The position numbers and the translations under genes were made by a program. This document shows, piece after piece, positions 16,194 through 25,375 of a stretch of 64,000 bases of DNA (its first letter is position 1; each line of letters begins with the position of its first letter). This DNA comes from Mitsuaria sp. GD03876 (lineage in GTDB: Bacteria > Pseudomonadota > Gammaproteobacteria > Burkholderiales > Burkholderiaceae_C). The notes beneath the pieces are model-generated. The model worked only from the letters and a program-made list of their open reading frames with translations, was not told the origin of the DNA and did not search any database. The stretch is taken from contig NZ_JAOCCU010000033.1 of NCBI RefSeq assembly GCF_029840635.1, positions 1 through 64,000 of the forward strand, written 5' to 3'.

Positions 16194-17063
16194 ATGAATT
16201 CCCGCTCCCTCCCCGCCCGCTTGCCGGCCCCGCTCGCGCTCATCGGCGGCAACGAAGACCGCCTGACCCCGGGCCCGGTGCTGCGCGAGCTGGTCGCGAC
16301 CTGCCGCGCCGCGCGTGCCGACGCGGCGCCGCCGCGGATCGTGGTCCTGAGCACCGCCAGCGGCGAGCCCGAGCTGCTCTGGTCCCAGTACGAGCCCGCC
16401 TTCCGCGCCCTCGGCGCGACGCCGTCCTGGCTGGACCCGCGCGATCGCGCCGCGGCCGGCGCCGCGGCCGCGCTGGACGCGCTGCGCGACGCGGACCTGC
16501 TGTTCCTGACCGGCGGCGACCAGGAGCGCCTCGTCGACGTGCTGGCCGACACGCCGATGCAGGCGCTCATCCATGAACGCCACGCGGCCGGCGAGCTCGC
16601 CGTCGCCGGCACCAGCGCCGGCGCGTCGGCGCTGGGCGCGCACATGCCGGTGGGCGACCTCAACGAGCAGTTCGCCGGTCCCGCGCAGCCGCTGCACCGC
16701 GCGCTCGGGTTGATGCCCGCCTTGGTCGTCGACCAGCACTTCGCGCAGCGCAAGCGCCATGCGCGGCTGCTGCAGCTGGTCTCGCTCGATCCGCGCCGCA
16801 CCGGTGTCGGCATCGACGAGGACACCGCGCTGATCGTGCGCCCGGACGTGGACCTTCGGGTCGTCGGCGCCGGCGCAGTGACCGTCGTCGACGGCTCGCG
16901 CATGACCGACCGCCGCGAGCCGGGCGACATCGTCGCGTTCGAGCACCTCGGCCTCACGCTGCTGCCCGCGGGCACGACGCTGCGCTTCGAGGATCCGCCC
17001 GCGCCGCCCCACCTGCGGCGCCTGCTGCGCACGCTGGCGTCAGCCGCCTCGCTGCGCGGCTGA
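16194..17063 (+). CDS. Peptidase S51 / cyanophycinase-like protein
   Basis: A 289-residue protein. The nucleophile-elbow motif of the S51 family is present as VAGTSAGASAL near residue 139, preceded by LLFLTGGDQERLVDVL near residue 101 and followed by VVDQHFAQRKRHARL near residue 179, which contains the family's histidine. The ending VGIDEDTALIV is typical of cyanophycinases, which cleave cyanophycin to beta-Asp-Arg dipeptides. No cyanophycin synthetase is in this window, so the substrate could be another isoaspartyl peptide. It is divergent from the envelope operon. Confidence 0.85.
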   Translation: MNSRSLPARLPAPLALIGGNEDRLTPGPVLRELVATCRAARADAAPPRIVVLSTASGEPELLWSQYEPAFRALGATPSWLDPRDRAAAGAAAALDALRDADLLFLTGGDQERLVDVLADTPMQALIHERHAAGELAVAGTSAGASALGAHMPVGDLNEQFAGPAQPLHRALGLMPALVVDQHFAQRKRHARLLQLVSLDPRRTGVGIDEDTALIVRPDVDLRVVGAGAVTVVDGSRMTDRREPGDIVAFEHLGLTLLPAGTTLRFEDPPAPPHLRRLLRTLASAASLRG

Positions 17064-17147
17064 ACGGCGAGCCGTCGCGGCCGCCCGCCGGCGGGCGACG
17101 GCCTCATCGCCCACCAGGTCGACGGAACAACAGGCAGCCCTGGCGGT

Positions 17148-18008
17148 TCAGGCCGCGACGTGCGCCGCGAAGCCCGCCAGCCCCGGCGCGACGTCCTCGC
17201 CCAGCTCATGGCCGTTCGGATAGTCGCCGCCGTTCTGGGCCCGGAAGGCGATGGGCGCTTCGTCGAAGATGCCCGCCAGCCGTTCGCGCCACGCGGCCGC
17301 CGCGGCCTCGACGCCTTCGGCCGTCATCCGGCCAGTGCCATGCACCGCGTGGGTCTTGAGCACCGACATGCCGGGATAGAACAAGGTCCCATGCGTGACC
17401 GGGAACAGCAACTGGTCGATCGGCCCGTTGATGCCGCGCGGGCCGTAGTCCGCCGCCGGGCCGCCGGTCGTCACCGACACCATCGCGCGGCGGCCCGAGA
17501 AGCCGCCCTCGCCGTAGCGGCTGCGGTTGCCCTGGCCGGCGTGGCCGTAGGCCAGGCCGCGTGCCCAGACGCGGTCGATCCAGCCTTTCATGATCGCCGG
17601 CATGCCGAACCACCACAGCGGGAACTGCAGGATCACCAGGTCGGCGGCGAGCAGCTTGCGCTGCTCCTCGACGACGTCGGCGGGCTGGTGCCCCTGCTCA
17701 TACGCGTGGCCGGACTCGCGCACGAAGTCGAGCCGCTCGACATCGGCGCGGCGCGGGAAGTCGTGCTCGTCGTAGACGGCCTTCCAGCCCATCGCATACA
17801 GGTCGGACTGCAGCACGCGGTGGCCGGCGGCGCCCAGCGCCTGGCCGGCCGCGTCGACCAGCGTGCGCGTCAGCGAGGTCGGCTCCGGCTGCGCGTGGAC
17901 GATCAGCACGGTCTTGCCACCGTCGGCGGAAGCCGACGGGGAAGCTGACGAGGCGGACGACGAGGACGGGGACGACGAGGGGATCTGGAAGGAAGCGGCG
18001 GAACTCAT
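17148..18008 (-). CDS. NAD(P)H-dependent flavin/quinone oxidoreductase (flavodoxin-like fold)
   Basis: A 286-residue protein of the NQO1/MdaB/KefF type. After a 45-residue low-complexity serine-rich N-terminus comes VLIVHAQPEPTSLTRTL, then the FMN-binding segment ILQFPLWWFGMPAIMKGWIDRV near residue 128. Members reduce quinones or nitro compounds with two electrons. The serine-rich leader is unusual; a shorter start would lose it, but no internal ATG or GTG precedes the core. AAGGAG lies six bases before the ATG. It is divergent from a LysR gene that probably regulates it. Confidence 0.85.
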   Translation of the reverse strand: MSSAASFQIPSSSPSSSSASSASPSASADGGKTVLIVHAQPEPTSLTRTLVDAAGQALGAAGHRVLQSDLYAMGWKAVYDEHDFPRRADVERLDFVRESGHAYEQGHQPADVVEEQRKLLAADLVILQFPLWWFGMPAIMKGWIDRVWARGLAYGHAGQGNRSRYGEGGFSGRRAMVSVTTGGPAADYGPRGINGPIDQLLFPVTHGTLFYPGMSVLKTHAVHGTGRMTAEGVEAAAAAWRERLAGIFDEAPIAFRAQNGGDYPNGHELGEDVAPGLAGFAAHVAA

Positions 18009-18118
18009 GACGGACTCCTTGGAGAAGGACAGAGAGGGATGAAGCGGGAATGGATGTGAGTCTGACGATCCGGTCGCCATCCGTGAAATTGCTTGTCCTC
18101 TGCCCTACTATCGACCGC

Positions 18119-19072
18119 ATGGATACCAGCCGACTCGACCTGAACCTGCTCGTAACCCTCGAGGCGCTGCTCACCGAGCGCAACGTCACCAAGGCGGCCG
18201 CGCGGCTGCACCTGAGCCAACCCGCCGTCAGCGCGCAGCTGAGCCGGCTGCGCGACGTCTTCGACGACCCGCTGCTGCTGCCCGCGCAACGCGGCATGAC
18301 GCCGACGGCCAAGGCGCTGGCGCTGCTGGAACCGCTGCGCCAGGCGCTGGACCAGGTGCGCGGCGTCGCGGGCTCGCACCTGAGCTTCGACCCCGCCACC
18401 GCCGACCTGACGGTGACGATCGCCGCCTCCGACTACCTGCAGGCGGTGGTGCTGCAACCGCTGGTGCTGCGGCTGCGCCGGGTGGCGCCGGGCGTGCGCG
18501 TCGCCATCCGGCACCTGGACCCGAGCCAGCACGCGGCGCAGATGGCGCGCGGCGACGTGGACCTGGGCCTGATGCAGCCGATCGAGGCCGCGCCCAGCCT
18601 GCGCATGCGCGCGCTGTTCCACCAGCGCTACGTGCTGATCGCCCGCCGCCGCCATCCGGCGGCGTCCGGCAAGCTCAGCGCGAAGGCCTTCGCCGCGCTC
18701 GAGCAGGTGGTCGTCTCGCCGGCCGGCGGCGCCTTCGCCACGCCGGTCGACCATGCGCTGGCGGCGCTCGGGCTCAAGCGCCAGGTGGTGCTGTCGGCCG
18801 CGTCCTTCCTGTTCGTGCCCGACATCGTCAGCCGCTCCGACCTCGTCGCGCTGGTGCCGGAGCGCCTGGTCCAAGGCCGCGCCGCCGGGCTGCAGGTGCT
18901 GCCGCCGCCGCTGAAGATCGACGGCTTCGACATCGCGATGGTCTGGCACGAACGCAACCACGGCCACGCCGCGCAGCGCTGGCTGCGCGACCAGGTGCTG
19001 GCGGCGGCGGCCCCGCGCGGCCGCGCCGGCGCGACGGCTGACAACGCTGACCACGGTGCCGCCGTTCCGTGA
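18119..19072 (+). CDS. LysR-family transcriptional regulator
   Basis: A 317-residue LysR-type regulator. The N-terminal winged helix reads RNVTKAAARLHLSQPAVSAQ near residue 21, the standard recognition helix. The effector-binding domain follows from about residue 90 (DLTVTIAASDYLQAVVLQP). It is of the NodD/PcpR-like subgroup in which the first residues are DLNLLVTLEALL. Its 110-bp spacer with the divergent quinone-reductase gene is the likely binding region; I could not fix a single T-N11-A site by eye. Confidence 0.88.
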   Translation: MDTSRLDLNLLVTLEALLTERNVTKAAARLHLSQPAVSAQLSRLRDVFDDPLLLPAQRGMTPTAKALALLEPLRQALDQVRGVAGSHLSFDPATADLTVTIAASDYLQAVVLQPLVLRLRRVAPGVRVAIRHLDPSQHAAQMARGDVDLGLMQPIEAAPSLRMRALFHQRYVLIARRRHPAASGKLSAKAFAALEQVVVSPAGGAFATPVDHALAALGLKRQVVLSAASFLFVPDIVSRSDLVALVPERLVQGRAAGLQVLPPPLKIDGFDIAMVWHERNHGHAAQRWLRDQVLAAAAPRGRAGATADNADHGAAVP

Positions 19073-19209
19073 ATTCCGTCGCGGGGCGGGTGTTGCGTCT
19101 CGGCGTTTCTCCCAGGGCGTTCGTCACATCCTGAAACGAACATCCGCCCCGCGTGGCCAGAGCCGACTTGAACGCGCCGCCACGTCCATCGCAGCGAGGG
19201 AGAACGACG

Positions 19210-20676
19210 ATGACTCAGCACACCGGGGCCAGCCAGACCGCCACCCCCGACCGCAACGCCGGCCTGACGGGCTTCCGAAAGATCTACGCGGCATGTGACC
19301 GCGCCATGCTGCTGATCCTGGCGGTGAGCTGGCTGCTCGCGCTGGGGCTGGGCTGGCGCTACGCGCAGATGGGGCTGGCCGCGGGGCTGGGCACCGCGCT
19401 GCTGGCCGGCGCCGGGCTGGCCTACGCGGCGGCGCCGGGCGCCATGGCCACCCGCATGACGCTCACCACCGCGCAGGCGCTGATGGTGATGCTGCACATC
19501 CACGTGGGCGGCGGCATGGTGGAGCTGCACTTCGGCGTCTTCGTCACGCTGGCCTACCTGCTGATGTACCGCGACTGGAAGGTGCTGGTGGTGGGCGCGG
19601 CGCTCTTCGCGGTCCATCACCTGCTGTTCGACCGGCTGCTGGCCGCGGGCTTCGGCACCTACTGCCTGAGCGAGCCGGACCTGGGCCGCATCGTGCTGCA
19701 CGCGGCCTACGTGGTGGCGCAGACCGGCATCGAGCTGGTGATGGCCGCGCACATGCGGCGCAACACGAAGGAAGGCCTGGAGCTGCACGACCTGGTGCGC
19801 GCGCTGGGCAGCCGCGACGACCGGCTGGCGCTGGACGTGGCGCACGTGAAGGCGAGCACGCCGGCGGGCCGCCGGATCAAGGAATCGCTCGAACGGCTGA
19901 ACGGCGCGATGGCGCGGGTGCGCGAAGCGGCCCAGCACATCGGCAGCGCGTCGACGCAGATCGCCGCGGGCAACGCCGACCTGTCCGGCCGGACCGAGCT
20001 GGCCGCGGCCAGCCTGCAGGAGACGGCGGCGTCGGTGCAGCAGCTTTCCGCGACGGTGCGCCACACGGCCGAGGCGGCGCAGCAGGCGCGCGAACTGTCG
20101 GACCAGGCGATGCGGGTCGCCGACGCCGGCGGCAGCGCGGTCACGCGCGTGGTGGCGACGATGACGGACATCCACCAGGCGTCGAGCCGCATCGCCGACA
20201 TCATCGGCGTCATCGACGGCCTGGCCTTCCAGACCAACATCCTGGCCTTGAACGCGGCGGTCGAGGCGGCCCGCGCCGGCGAGCAAGGCCGCGGTTTCGC
20301 CGTCGTCGCGGCGGAGGTGCGATCGCTGGCGCAGCGCTCGGCCCAGGCCGCGCGCGAGATCAAGGCGCTGATCACCGCGTCGACCGAGCAGGTCGGCACC
20401 GGCGCGGCGCTGGTGCGGGAAGCCGGCAGCACGATGGGCGAGATCGTCGGCGCGGTGCAGCGCGTCTCGGCGCTGATCAACGACATCGCCGATGCCGCCG
20501 GCGAGCAGCGCCGCGACTTCGGCCGCATCGACGCGGCGGTCAGCCAGCTCGACGAGATGACGCAACGCAACGCGGCCTTGGTGGTCGAGTCGGCCTCCAC
20601 CGCGACCACGCTCGACGACCACGCCAGCCGCCTCAGCCGCGTCGTCGGCGCGTTCGACCTGGGCGCCTCGGCGTAG
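19210..20676 (+). CDS. Methyl-accepting chemotaxis protein
   Basis: A 488-residue chemoreceptor. The N-terminal part carries about six hydrophobic segments (residues 30-190) rather than a large periplasmic sensor domain. The signalling domain follows, with the conserved hairpin tip [20 protein letters not shown] near residue 337 and flanking methylation-helix repeats. No CheR-docking pentapeptide is seen at the C-terminus (it ends FDLGASA). With no extracytoplasmic sensor, it may read membrane or redox state. It is not linked to other che genes here. Confidence 0.9.
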   Translation: MTQHTGASQTATPDRNAGLTGFRKIYAACDRAMLLILAVSWLLALGLGWRYAQMGLAAGLGTALLAGAGLAYAAAPGAMATRMTLTTAQALMVMLHIHVGGGMVELHFGVFVTLAYLLMYRDWKVLVVGAALFAVHHLLFDRLLAAGFGTYCLSEPDLGRIVLHAAYVVAQTGIELVMAAHMRRNTKEGLELHDLVRALGSRDDRLALDVAHVKASTPAGRRIKESLERLNGAMARVREAAQHIGSASTQIAAGNADLSGRTELAAASLQETAASVQQLSATVRHTAEAAQQARELSDQAMRVADAGGSAVTRVVATMTDIHQASSRIADIIGVIDGLAFQTNILALNAAVEAARAGEQGRGFAVVAAEVRSLAQRSAQAAREIKALITASTEQVGTGAALVREAGSTMGEIVGAVQRVSALINDIADAAGEQRRDFGRIDAAVSQLDEMTQRNAALVVESASTATTLDDHASRLSRVVGAFDLGASA

Positions 20677-20873
20677 CGGATCAGCGACATCGCGACGCGC
20701 TCGCGACACCTCGACAACGCGGCTTCAACAGCGCGCTAACGACCTCTTGACCTGAAGCTGTCCGCAAGCTGTCGAGGCGGGTCGAACGGCGCGCCGCTGC
20801 GCAGAAACGCGTACGACACGGCGGGGCGTCGCCGGAACCATGGGCACATCTCGGACCCTCCCTGGTGTGTTCC

Positions 20874-21299
20874 ATGACCTTCAACCGTTCGCTCGCGAGA
20901 GGCCTGTTCCTCGCCGCGGTGGCCCTGTTCTTCGGACTGGGCGCGCTGCGTTATCCCATCGGCCGCATGGACCATGCCGGTCCGGGCCTGTTCCCGCTGA
21001 TGATCAGCGTCCTGCTGGGCCTGGTGGCGCTGGCCACCATCGTGCGCGGCCTCGTCTCCGGCGGCCCGGGGCTGGACTTCAAGTACCGCAACATCGGCCT
21101 GATCCTGGGGGCGCTGTGCGCGTTCTCGCTGGTCTCGCGCTTCGCGAACATGTCGGCCGGCATCGTCGTCATGGTCTTCATCGCGACGGCCGCGGGCAGC
21201 AACTACTCCTGGAAGCGCAATGTGGTGATCTCGGCCGGCTTGCTGGCGATCGCCTTCGTCTTCCAGAAGTTCCTCGGTCTCAACCTGCCGCTGCTCTGA
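20874..21299 (+). CDS. tctB: TctB-type small membrane subunit of a tripartite tricarboxylate transporter
   Basis: A 141-residue protein with four predicted membrane helices, in the usual size range of TctB. Features include LGALRYPIGRMDHAGPGLFP near residue 22, where the RMxxxGPGxFP motif is a family hallmark. It pairs with the large subunit TctA to carry carboxylates using a periplasmic binding protein. The start is the ATG at 20874; an upstream GTG at 20865 is in frame. tctA begins seven bases after its stop. No tctC-like gene is adjacent. Confidence 0.88.
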   Translation: MTFNRSLARGLFLAAVALFFGLGALRYPIGRMDHAGPGLFPLMISVLLGLVALATIVRGLVSGGPGLDFKYRNIGLILGALCAFSLVSRFANMSAGIVVMVFIATAAGSNYSWKRNVVISAGLLAIAFVFQKFLGLNLPLL

Positions 21300-21306
21300 G
21301 GTGCCC

Positions 21307-22857
21307 ATGGAAATCCTGCACAACCTCGCCTTCGGCTTCGAGCACGCGCTGACCTGGCAGAACCTGATGTTCTGCGCGATCGGCTGCGTGGTGGGCACCC
21401 TGGTCGGCCTGCTGCCGGGCCTGGGCCCGCTGGCCACGATTAGCGTGCTGCTGCCGCTGACCTATTCGATCCCGGTCAACGGCGCGCTGATCATGCTCGC
21501 CGGCATCTACTACGGCGCGCAGTACGGCGACAGCGTCAGCGCGATCACGATGAAGATCCCGCATGCGAGCTCGATCGTGGCCTGCATCGACGGGTACCAG
21601 ATGACCTTGAAGGGGAAGACGGGCCTGGCCCTGTTCACCGCGGGCATCTCGAGCTTCATCGGCGGCACCGTGGCCATCGTCGTGCTGGCCTGCCTGGCGC
21701 CGACGCTGGGCGAAGTGGCCTTCCTGTTCGGCCCGGCGGACTACTGCTCGCTGATGCTGCTGGGTTTCCTGTGCGTCAGCTTCGTGACCACGGGCAGCCT
21801 GCTCAACGGCCTGGCGATGTGCCTGATCGGCGTGTTGTTCGGCCAGATCGGCACCGACGTCAACTCGGGCATGGAGCGCTACACCTTCGACATGCCCTTC
21901 CTGGCCGAAGGCGTGGGCCTGGTGAGCATCGCGCTGGGCTGCTTCGGCATCGCGGAGATCTCGAAGAACCTGGACGCCAAGAACGAGCGCACGCCCTTCA
22001 ACGGCAAGATCCACCTGATGCCGACGTGGCCGGAGTTCAAGCGGATCATCCCGAGCGCGCTGCGCGGCAGCGTGGTGGGGTCTATCCTGGGCATCCTGCC
22101 CGGCGGCGGCCCGACGATCGCGCAGTTCGCGGCCTATGCCGTGGACAAGAAGGTCAGCAAGTACCGCCACGAGATCGGCGACGGCGCGATCGAGGGCGTG
22201 GCCGGCCAGGCCGCGGCGGACGAATCGGCCGCGCGCACCAGCTTCATCCCGCTGATGAGCATCGGCATCCCGGAGAACCCGGTGATGGCGCTGATGATGG
22301 CGGCGTTCATCATCAAGGGCATCCAGCCGGGTCCCAACATGATCGCCGGCCACCCGGACATCTTCTGGGGCCTGGTGGCGTCGATGTGGATCGGCAACGT
22401 GTTCCTGGTGGTGCTGAACGTGCCGCTGGTGCGCTACTGGCTGTCGGTCTTCAAGATCCCGTACAACGTGTTGTTCCCGTCGATTCTGTTCTTCTGCTGC
22501 ATCGGCACGTTCAGCGTCAACAACAACCTGGACGACATCTTCGTCACGGCGGCCTTCGGCCTGGCGGGCTACATCTTCATGCGGCTGGACATGGACCCGG
22601 CGCCGTTGATGCTGGGCTTCATCCTGGGCCCGATGCTGGAAGAGAACTTCCGCCGGGCGATGCTGATCAGCCGCGGCCACTTCGATGTCTTCGTGCAGCG
22701 CCCGATCAGCGCGACGCTGCTGGGGATCATCGCGGTGTTCATCGGCTGGCAGTTCATCGCCTTCCTGATGGCCAACCGCAAGGGCGCGAAGAAGACGGGC
22801 GGCAACGACCACGACCAGGATCCGGACGCGGGGACGGTGGCGCCTCAGGAGGCCTGA
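21307..22857 (+). CDS. tctA: TctA-type large membrane subunit of a tripartite tricarboxylate transporter
   Basis: A 516-residue integral membrane protein with about 11-12 helices. TctA signatures are GLLPGLGPLATISVLLPLT near residue 34, YYGAQYGDSVSAI near residue 70, and the second copy of the motif, GILPGGGPTIAQFAAYA near residue 261, followed by FIPLMSIGIPENPVMALMM. The double PGxG motif reflects the internal repeat of the family. It is co-directional with tctB. Binding proteins for such systems are often encoded elsewhere; one candidate lies at 51865-52854. Confidence 0.93.
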   Translation: MEILHNLAFGFEHALTWQNLMFCAIGCVVGTLVGLLPGLGPLATISVLLPLTYSIPVNGALIMLAGIYYGAQYGDSVSAITMKIPHASSIVACIDGYQMTLKGKTGLALFTAGISSFIGGTVAIVVLACLAPTLGEVAFLFGPADYCSLMLLGFLCVSFVTTGSLLNGLAMCLIGVLFGQIGTDVNSGMERYTFDMPFLAEGVGLVSIALGCFGIAEISKNLDAKNERTPFNGKIHLMPTWPEFKRIIPSALRGSVVGSILGILPGGGPTIAQFAAYAVDKKVSKYRHEIGDGAIEGVAGQAAADESAARTSFIPLMSIGIPENPVMALMMAAFIIKGIQPGPNMIAGHPDIFWGLVASMWIGNVFLVVLNVPLVRYWLSVFKIPYNVLFPSILFFCCIGTFSVNNNLDDIFVTAAFGLAGYIFMRLDMDPAPLMLGFILGPMLEENFRRAMLISRGHFDVFVQRPISATLLGIIAVFIGWQFIAFLMANRKGAKKTGGNDHDQDPDAGTVAPQEA

Positions 22858-22861
22858 CCGC

Positions 22862-23632
22862 TCACACCTTGCGGATCGACACCCCGCCGTCGACCAGCAT
22901 CGCCGTGCCCGTCATGAAGGACGAGGCCGGCGATGCCAGGAACAGCGCCGCGCGGGCGATCTCCTCGGGCGCGGCGATGCGGCCCAGCGCGTGCAGCCGC
23001 GCGACGGCGGCCATCTGCTCGGGCGTGCCGTTCATCTCGCGCGCCATCGGCGTGTCGGTGCCGCCGGGCAGCAAGGCGTTGACGCGGATGCCGTCGGCCG
23101 CGACCTCCACCGCGAGCGCCTGCGCCAGGCCGACCAGACCGGCCTTGCTGGCCGCGTAGCAGGCGGTGCCGGGGATGCCGGCGGTGTGGCCGACGAAGGT
23201 CGAGGTGAAGATCAGCGCGCCGCCGCCGCGTTCGCGCATCGCGGGCAGCTGGTGCTTGGCGCCGAGAAAGGCGCCGGTCAGGTTCACGTCGACCGCCTCG
23301 CGCCAGGCCTCGAGCGAGGCCTCGGTCGTCGGGCCGAGGTGGCCGAAGGCGCCGGCGTTGTTGAAGGCGATGTCCAGGCCGCCGAAGCGCGAGCGCGCCA
23401 GCGCGACCAGCGCCTGCGCATAGGACTCGTCGCGCACGTCGCCGGCCAGCGCGGCGGCGTGGCCGCCGGCGGCTTCGATCTCCGCGACCAGCGTGTCGAG
23501 TTCCACCCGGCGCCGCGCGCCGACGACGACGGCGGCACCGGCGCGCGCGAACAGCGTCGCGGCGGCACGGCCGATGCCGCTGCTGGCGCCGGTGATCAGC
23601 GCGACCTGGCCGGTCAGTTCAAAGGATTGCAT
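22862..23632 (-). CDS. Short-chain dehydrogenase/reductase (SDR)
   Basis: A 256-residue classical SDR. The cofactor motif TGASSGIG is at residue 14, NNAGAFG near residue 90, the catalytic Tyr and Lys in CYAASKAGLVGLAQAL near residue 157, and the C-terminal DGGVSIRKV ending is typical of FabG-like enzymes. The arginine pair after the Gly motif (GARRR) suggests NADP preference. The substrate is unknown. GGGAG precedes the ATG at 23632. It ends five bases from the tctA stop, convergently. Confidence 0.9.
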   Translation of the reverse strand: MQSFELTGQVALITGASSGIGRAAATLFARAGAAVVVGARRRVELDTLVAEIEAAGGHAAALAGDVRDESYAQALVALARSRFGGLDIAFNNAGAFGHLGPTTEASLEAWREAVDVNLTGAFLGAKHQLPAMRERGGGALIFTSTFVGHTAGIPGTACYAASKAGLVGLAQALAVEVAADGIRVNALLPGGTDTPMAREMNGTPEQMAAVARLHALGRIAAPEEIARAALFLASPASSFMTGTAMLVDGGVSIRKV

Positions 23633-23723
23633 GAGGGGCTCCCTGGGGTGGTGGTGAAGGAGCCGCAGTGTTCCGTCGCGCGATCCCGGCGTCTGGCCGG
23701 ATGCGGACATGAAATTCCGCTCG

Positions 23724-25223
23724 TCACGCGCCGTCCGGCGGAGCGGTCGGGTCAGGAAGAGGCTTCGCGCCGGACACGTCGCGGCGCGTCTCTCCCGTCT
23801 CTCGCGTCTCTCGCGTCTGCCGAGCTTCCTGCGTCTCGGATGCCTCCCGCAACTCACGCACGTGCGTCAACACGATGCCCTCGGCATCCGGCAGCGCCGG
23901 CTCGCGCCGATTGCCGGCGTACTGGCGCGGCGGCGCGACACCCCTCGCCTGCTCGTCCAGCGTCTGGAGCTCGATGCCGCGCGCATGCAGCGGGTCGGTC
24001 CAGAACAGGTAGGTGGGCGCGGTCAGCGCGCCGGCGATGAGCTCGGTCAGCCAGTCCGCGGCCACCGGCGCGCGGGCGTCGCCGACGAGGGGTTGCAGCC
24101 AGCGCGCCAGCGTGCGCTCGTCCAACAGCGAGTCGTAGAGCTGGTTGAACCCCGCGACGAAGCAGCCGCGCGCCGACATCGTGTCCCAGTGACCCGGCGA
24201 GCGCAGCGCCTCCCCGAGGCTGCCCTCCCCGACGCGCATGCGCGCTTGCGTGGCGGTGCCGTGCCGGCAGGCGTGATACAGCATCAGCAGCGTCCACAGG
24301 TCCACCGTCTCGCCGCCCCAGTTCGCGAGCCCACGCAGCACGATGCCGCCGGGCAACAGCGTCCGGCCACCAGGGCCGACATCGGGCGCCGCCGTGAACG
24401 CGCGGCTGACCGCCAGCTGGTTGATCGCATAACCCAGGCCCGTCAGCGCGAGCGCGCGCCGGGTCGGGCCGCTGTCGGGCGCGGTGCGCATCGGCCAGCA
24501 CGCCTGCACGCCATCGCGCAGCAGCGGGTAGAGCATCACTTCGGCGAAGCGCGTGCCGGCGTTGAGCAAGGTGCCGGTCGTCGCGCCGAGCGCCGCCGCG
24601 CCGGCCGGCAACGCCATCAGCACGACGCGGGTGGCGCGCGAGTAGCGCGTGGCGTCGCCGCTGAACTCGTCGCGCAGCAGCAGCACGACCTGGCCGCTCA
24701 CCGGCACCGCCAGGCAGGCGCAGGACAGCAGCGTGCGCGCAGTCTCGGACACGCTGTCGGCCAACGCCAGGTCCAGCGCACGGCCCACGGCCTGGCGCGC
24801 CATCGTGGGCAGCGCGACCGAGCCGAAGCTGCGCGCGCCGCAGTGGGCGAGGTTGACCGCCGCGCGGCCGAACGCGGCGATCACGGCGCGCAGCCGGCCG
24901 CTGGCGCAACGCGAGTCCGGTTCGAGCGCCAACGCCTCGGCGGCGGTGTCCTGGAGCGCGTCCGGGAGGCGTTGCGCATCGCCGTCACGGAGGAAGCGGT
25001 CGACGCGATCGGCCGCCGAGTCGCGGGCGGCGCGGAGATCGATGCCGTCGAGGAGATCGCGTGCGAGTCGCGCGGATGCCTCGACGCCGGCGGCGCCGAG
25101 CGTGTCGACGGCGTCGTCGATCAGCGCGGATTCGGAGGCCTTGGAGCTGGCGCTGGCACTGGCACTGGCGCCGGAAGAAGCACTGGTGCTCGCGGCGGAG
25201 GACGTCGGCGTGATGGACTGCAT
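23724..25223 (-). CDS. Unrecognised 499-residue protein with Ser/Ala-rich N-terminus
   Basis: I do not recognise this protein. Residues 1-35 are almost entirely Ser, Ala and Thr, with no signal peptide. A helical region follows (residues 35-130). Residues about 135-240 contain three long hydrophobic stretches (TLLSCACLAVPVSGQVVLLL; VVLMALPAGAAALGATTG), then a region with two Trp-rich segments. The C-terminal 30 residues are a charged Glu/Thr/Arg repeat encoded by a short DNA tandem. A disordered Ser-rich start on a protein of this size occurs in some type III secretion substrates, but I see no hrp or PIP-box promoter and no secretion genes, so this is only a thought. It is divergent from the large MalT/BTAD regulator. 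Confidence 0.6.
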   Translation of the reverse strand: MQSITPTSSAASTSASSGASASASASSKASESALIDDAVDTLGAAGVEASARLARDLLDGIDLRAARDSAADRVDRFLRDGDAQRLPDALQDTAAEALALEPDSRCASGRLRAVIAAFGRAAVNLAHCGARSFGSVALPTMARQAVGRALDLALADSVSETARTLLSCACLAVPVSGQVVLLLRDEFSGDATRYSRATRVVLMALPAGAAALGATTGTLLNAGTRFAEVMLYPLLRDGVQACWPMRTAPDSGPTRRALALTGLGYAINQLAVSRAFTAAPDVGPGGRTLLPGGIVLRGLANWGGETVDLWTLLMLYHACRHGTATQARMRVGEGSLGEALRSPGHWDTMSARGCFVAGFNQLYDSLLDERTLARWLQPLVGDARAPVAADWLTELIAGALTAPTYLFWTDPLHARGIELQTLDEQARGVAPPRQYAGNRREPALPDAEGIVLTHVRELREASETQEARQTRETRETGETRRDVSGAKPLPDPTAPPDGA

Positions 25224-25375
25224 CGCCGATCAGTCCCGGGGTCCTCCGACGGGTTCTTCCCCCAAGCGGGCGTGGTCGCCCGACGCCGACATCGCGGGTT
25301 CCACGAACGTGGGGGTGCGGCCGGCACCGGCCGCGGGCAGACTGGCCGGCCAACAAGCCCACGGGGAGGTGAGGC

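Noticed and set aside
23775..23860. Short CTCTCGCGT-type tandem as a possible CRISPR or regulatory repeat
   Set aside because: Repeats are only about nine bases without spacers and encode the charged tail of the 499-residue protein in frame.
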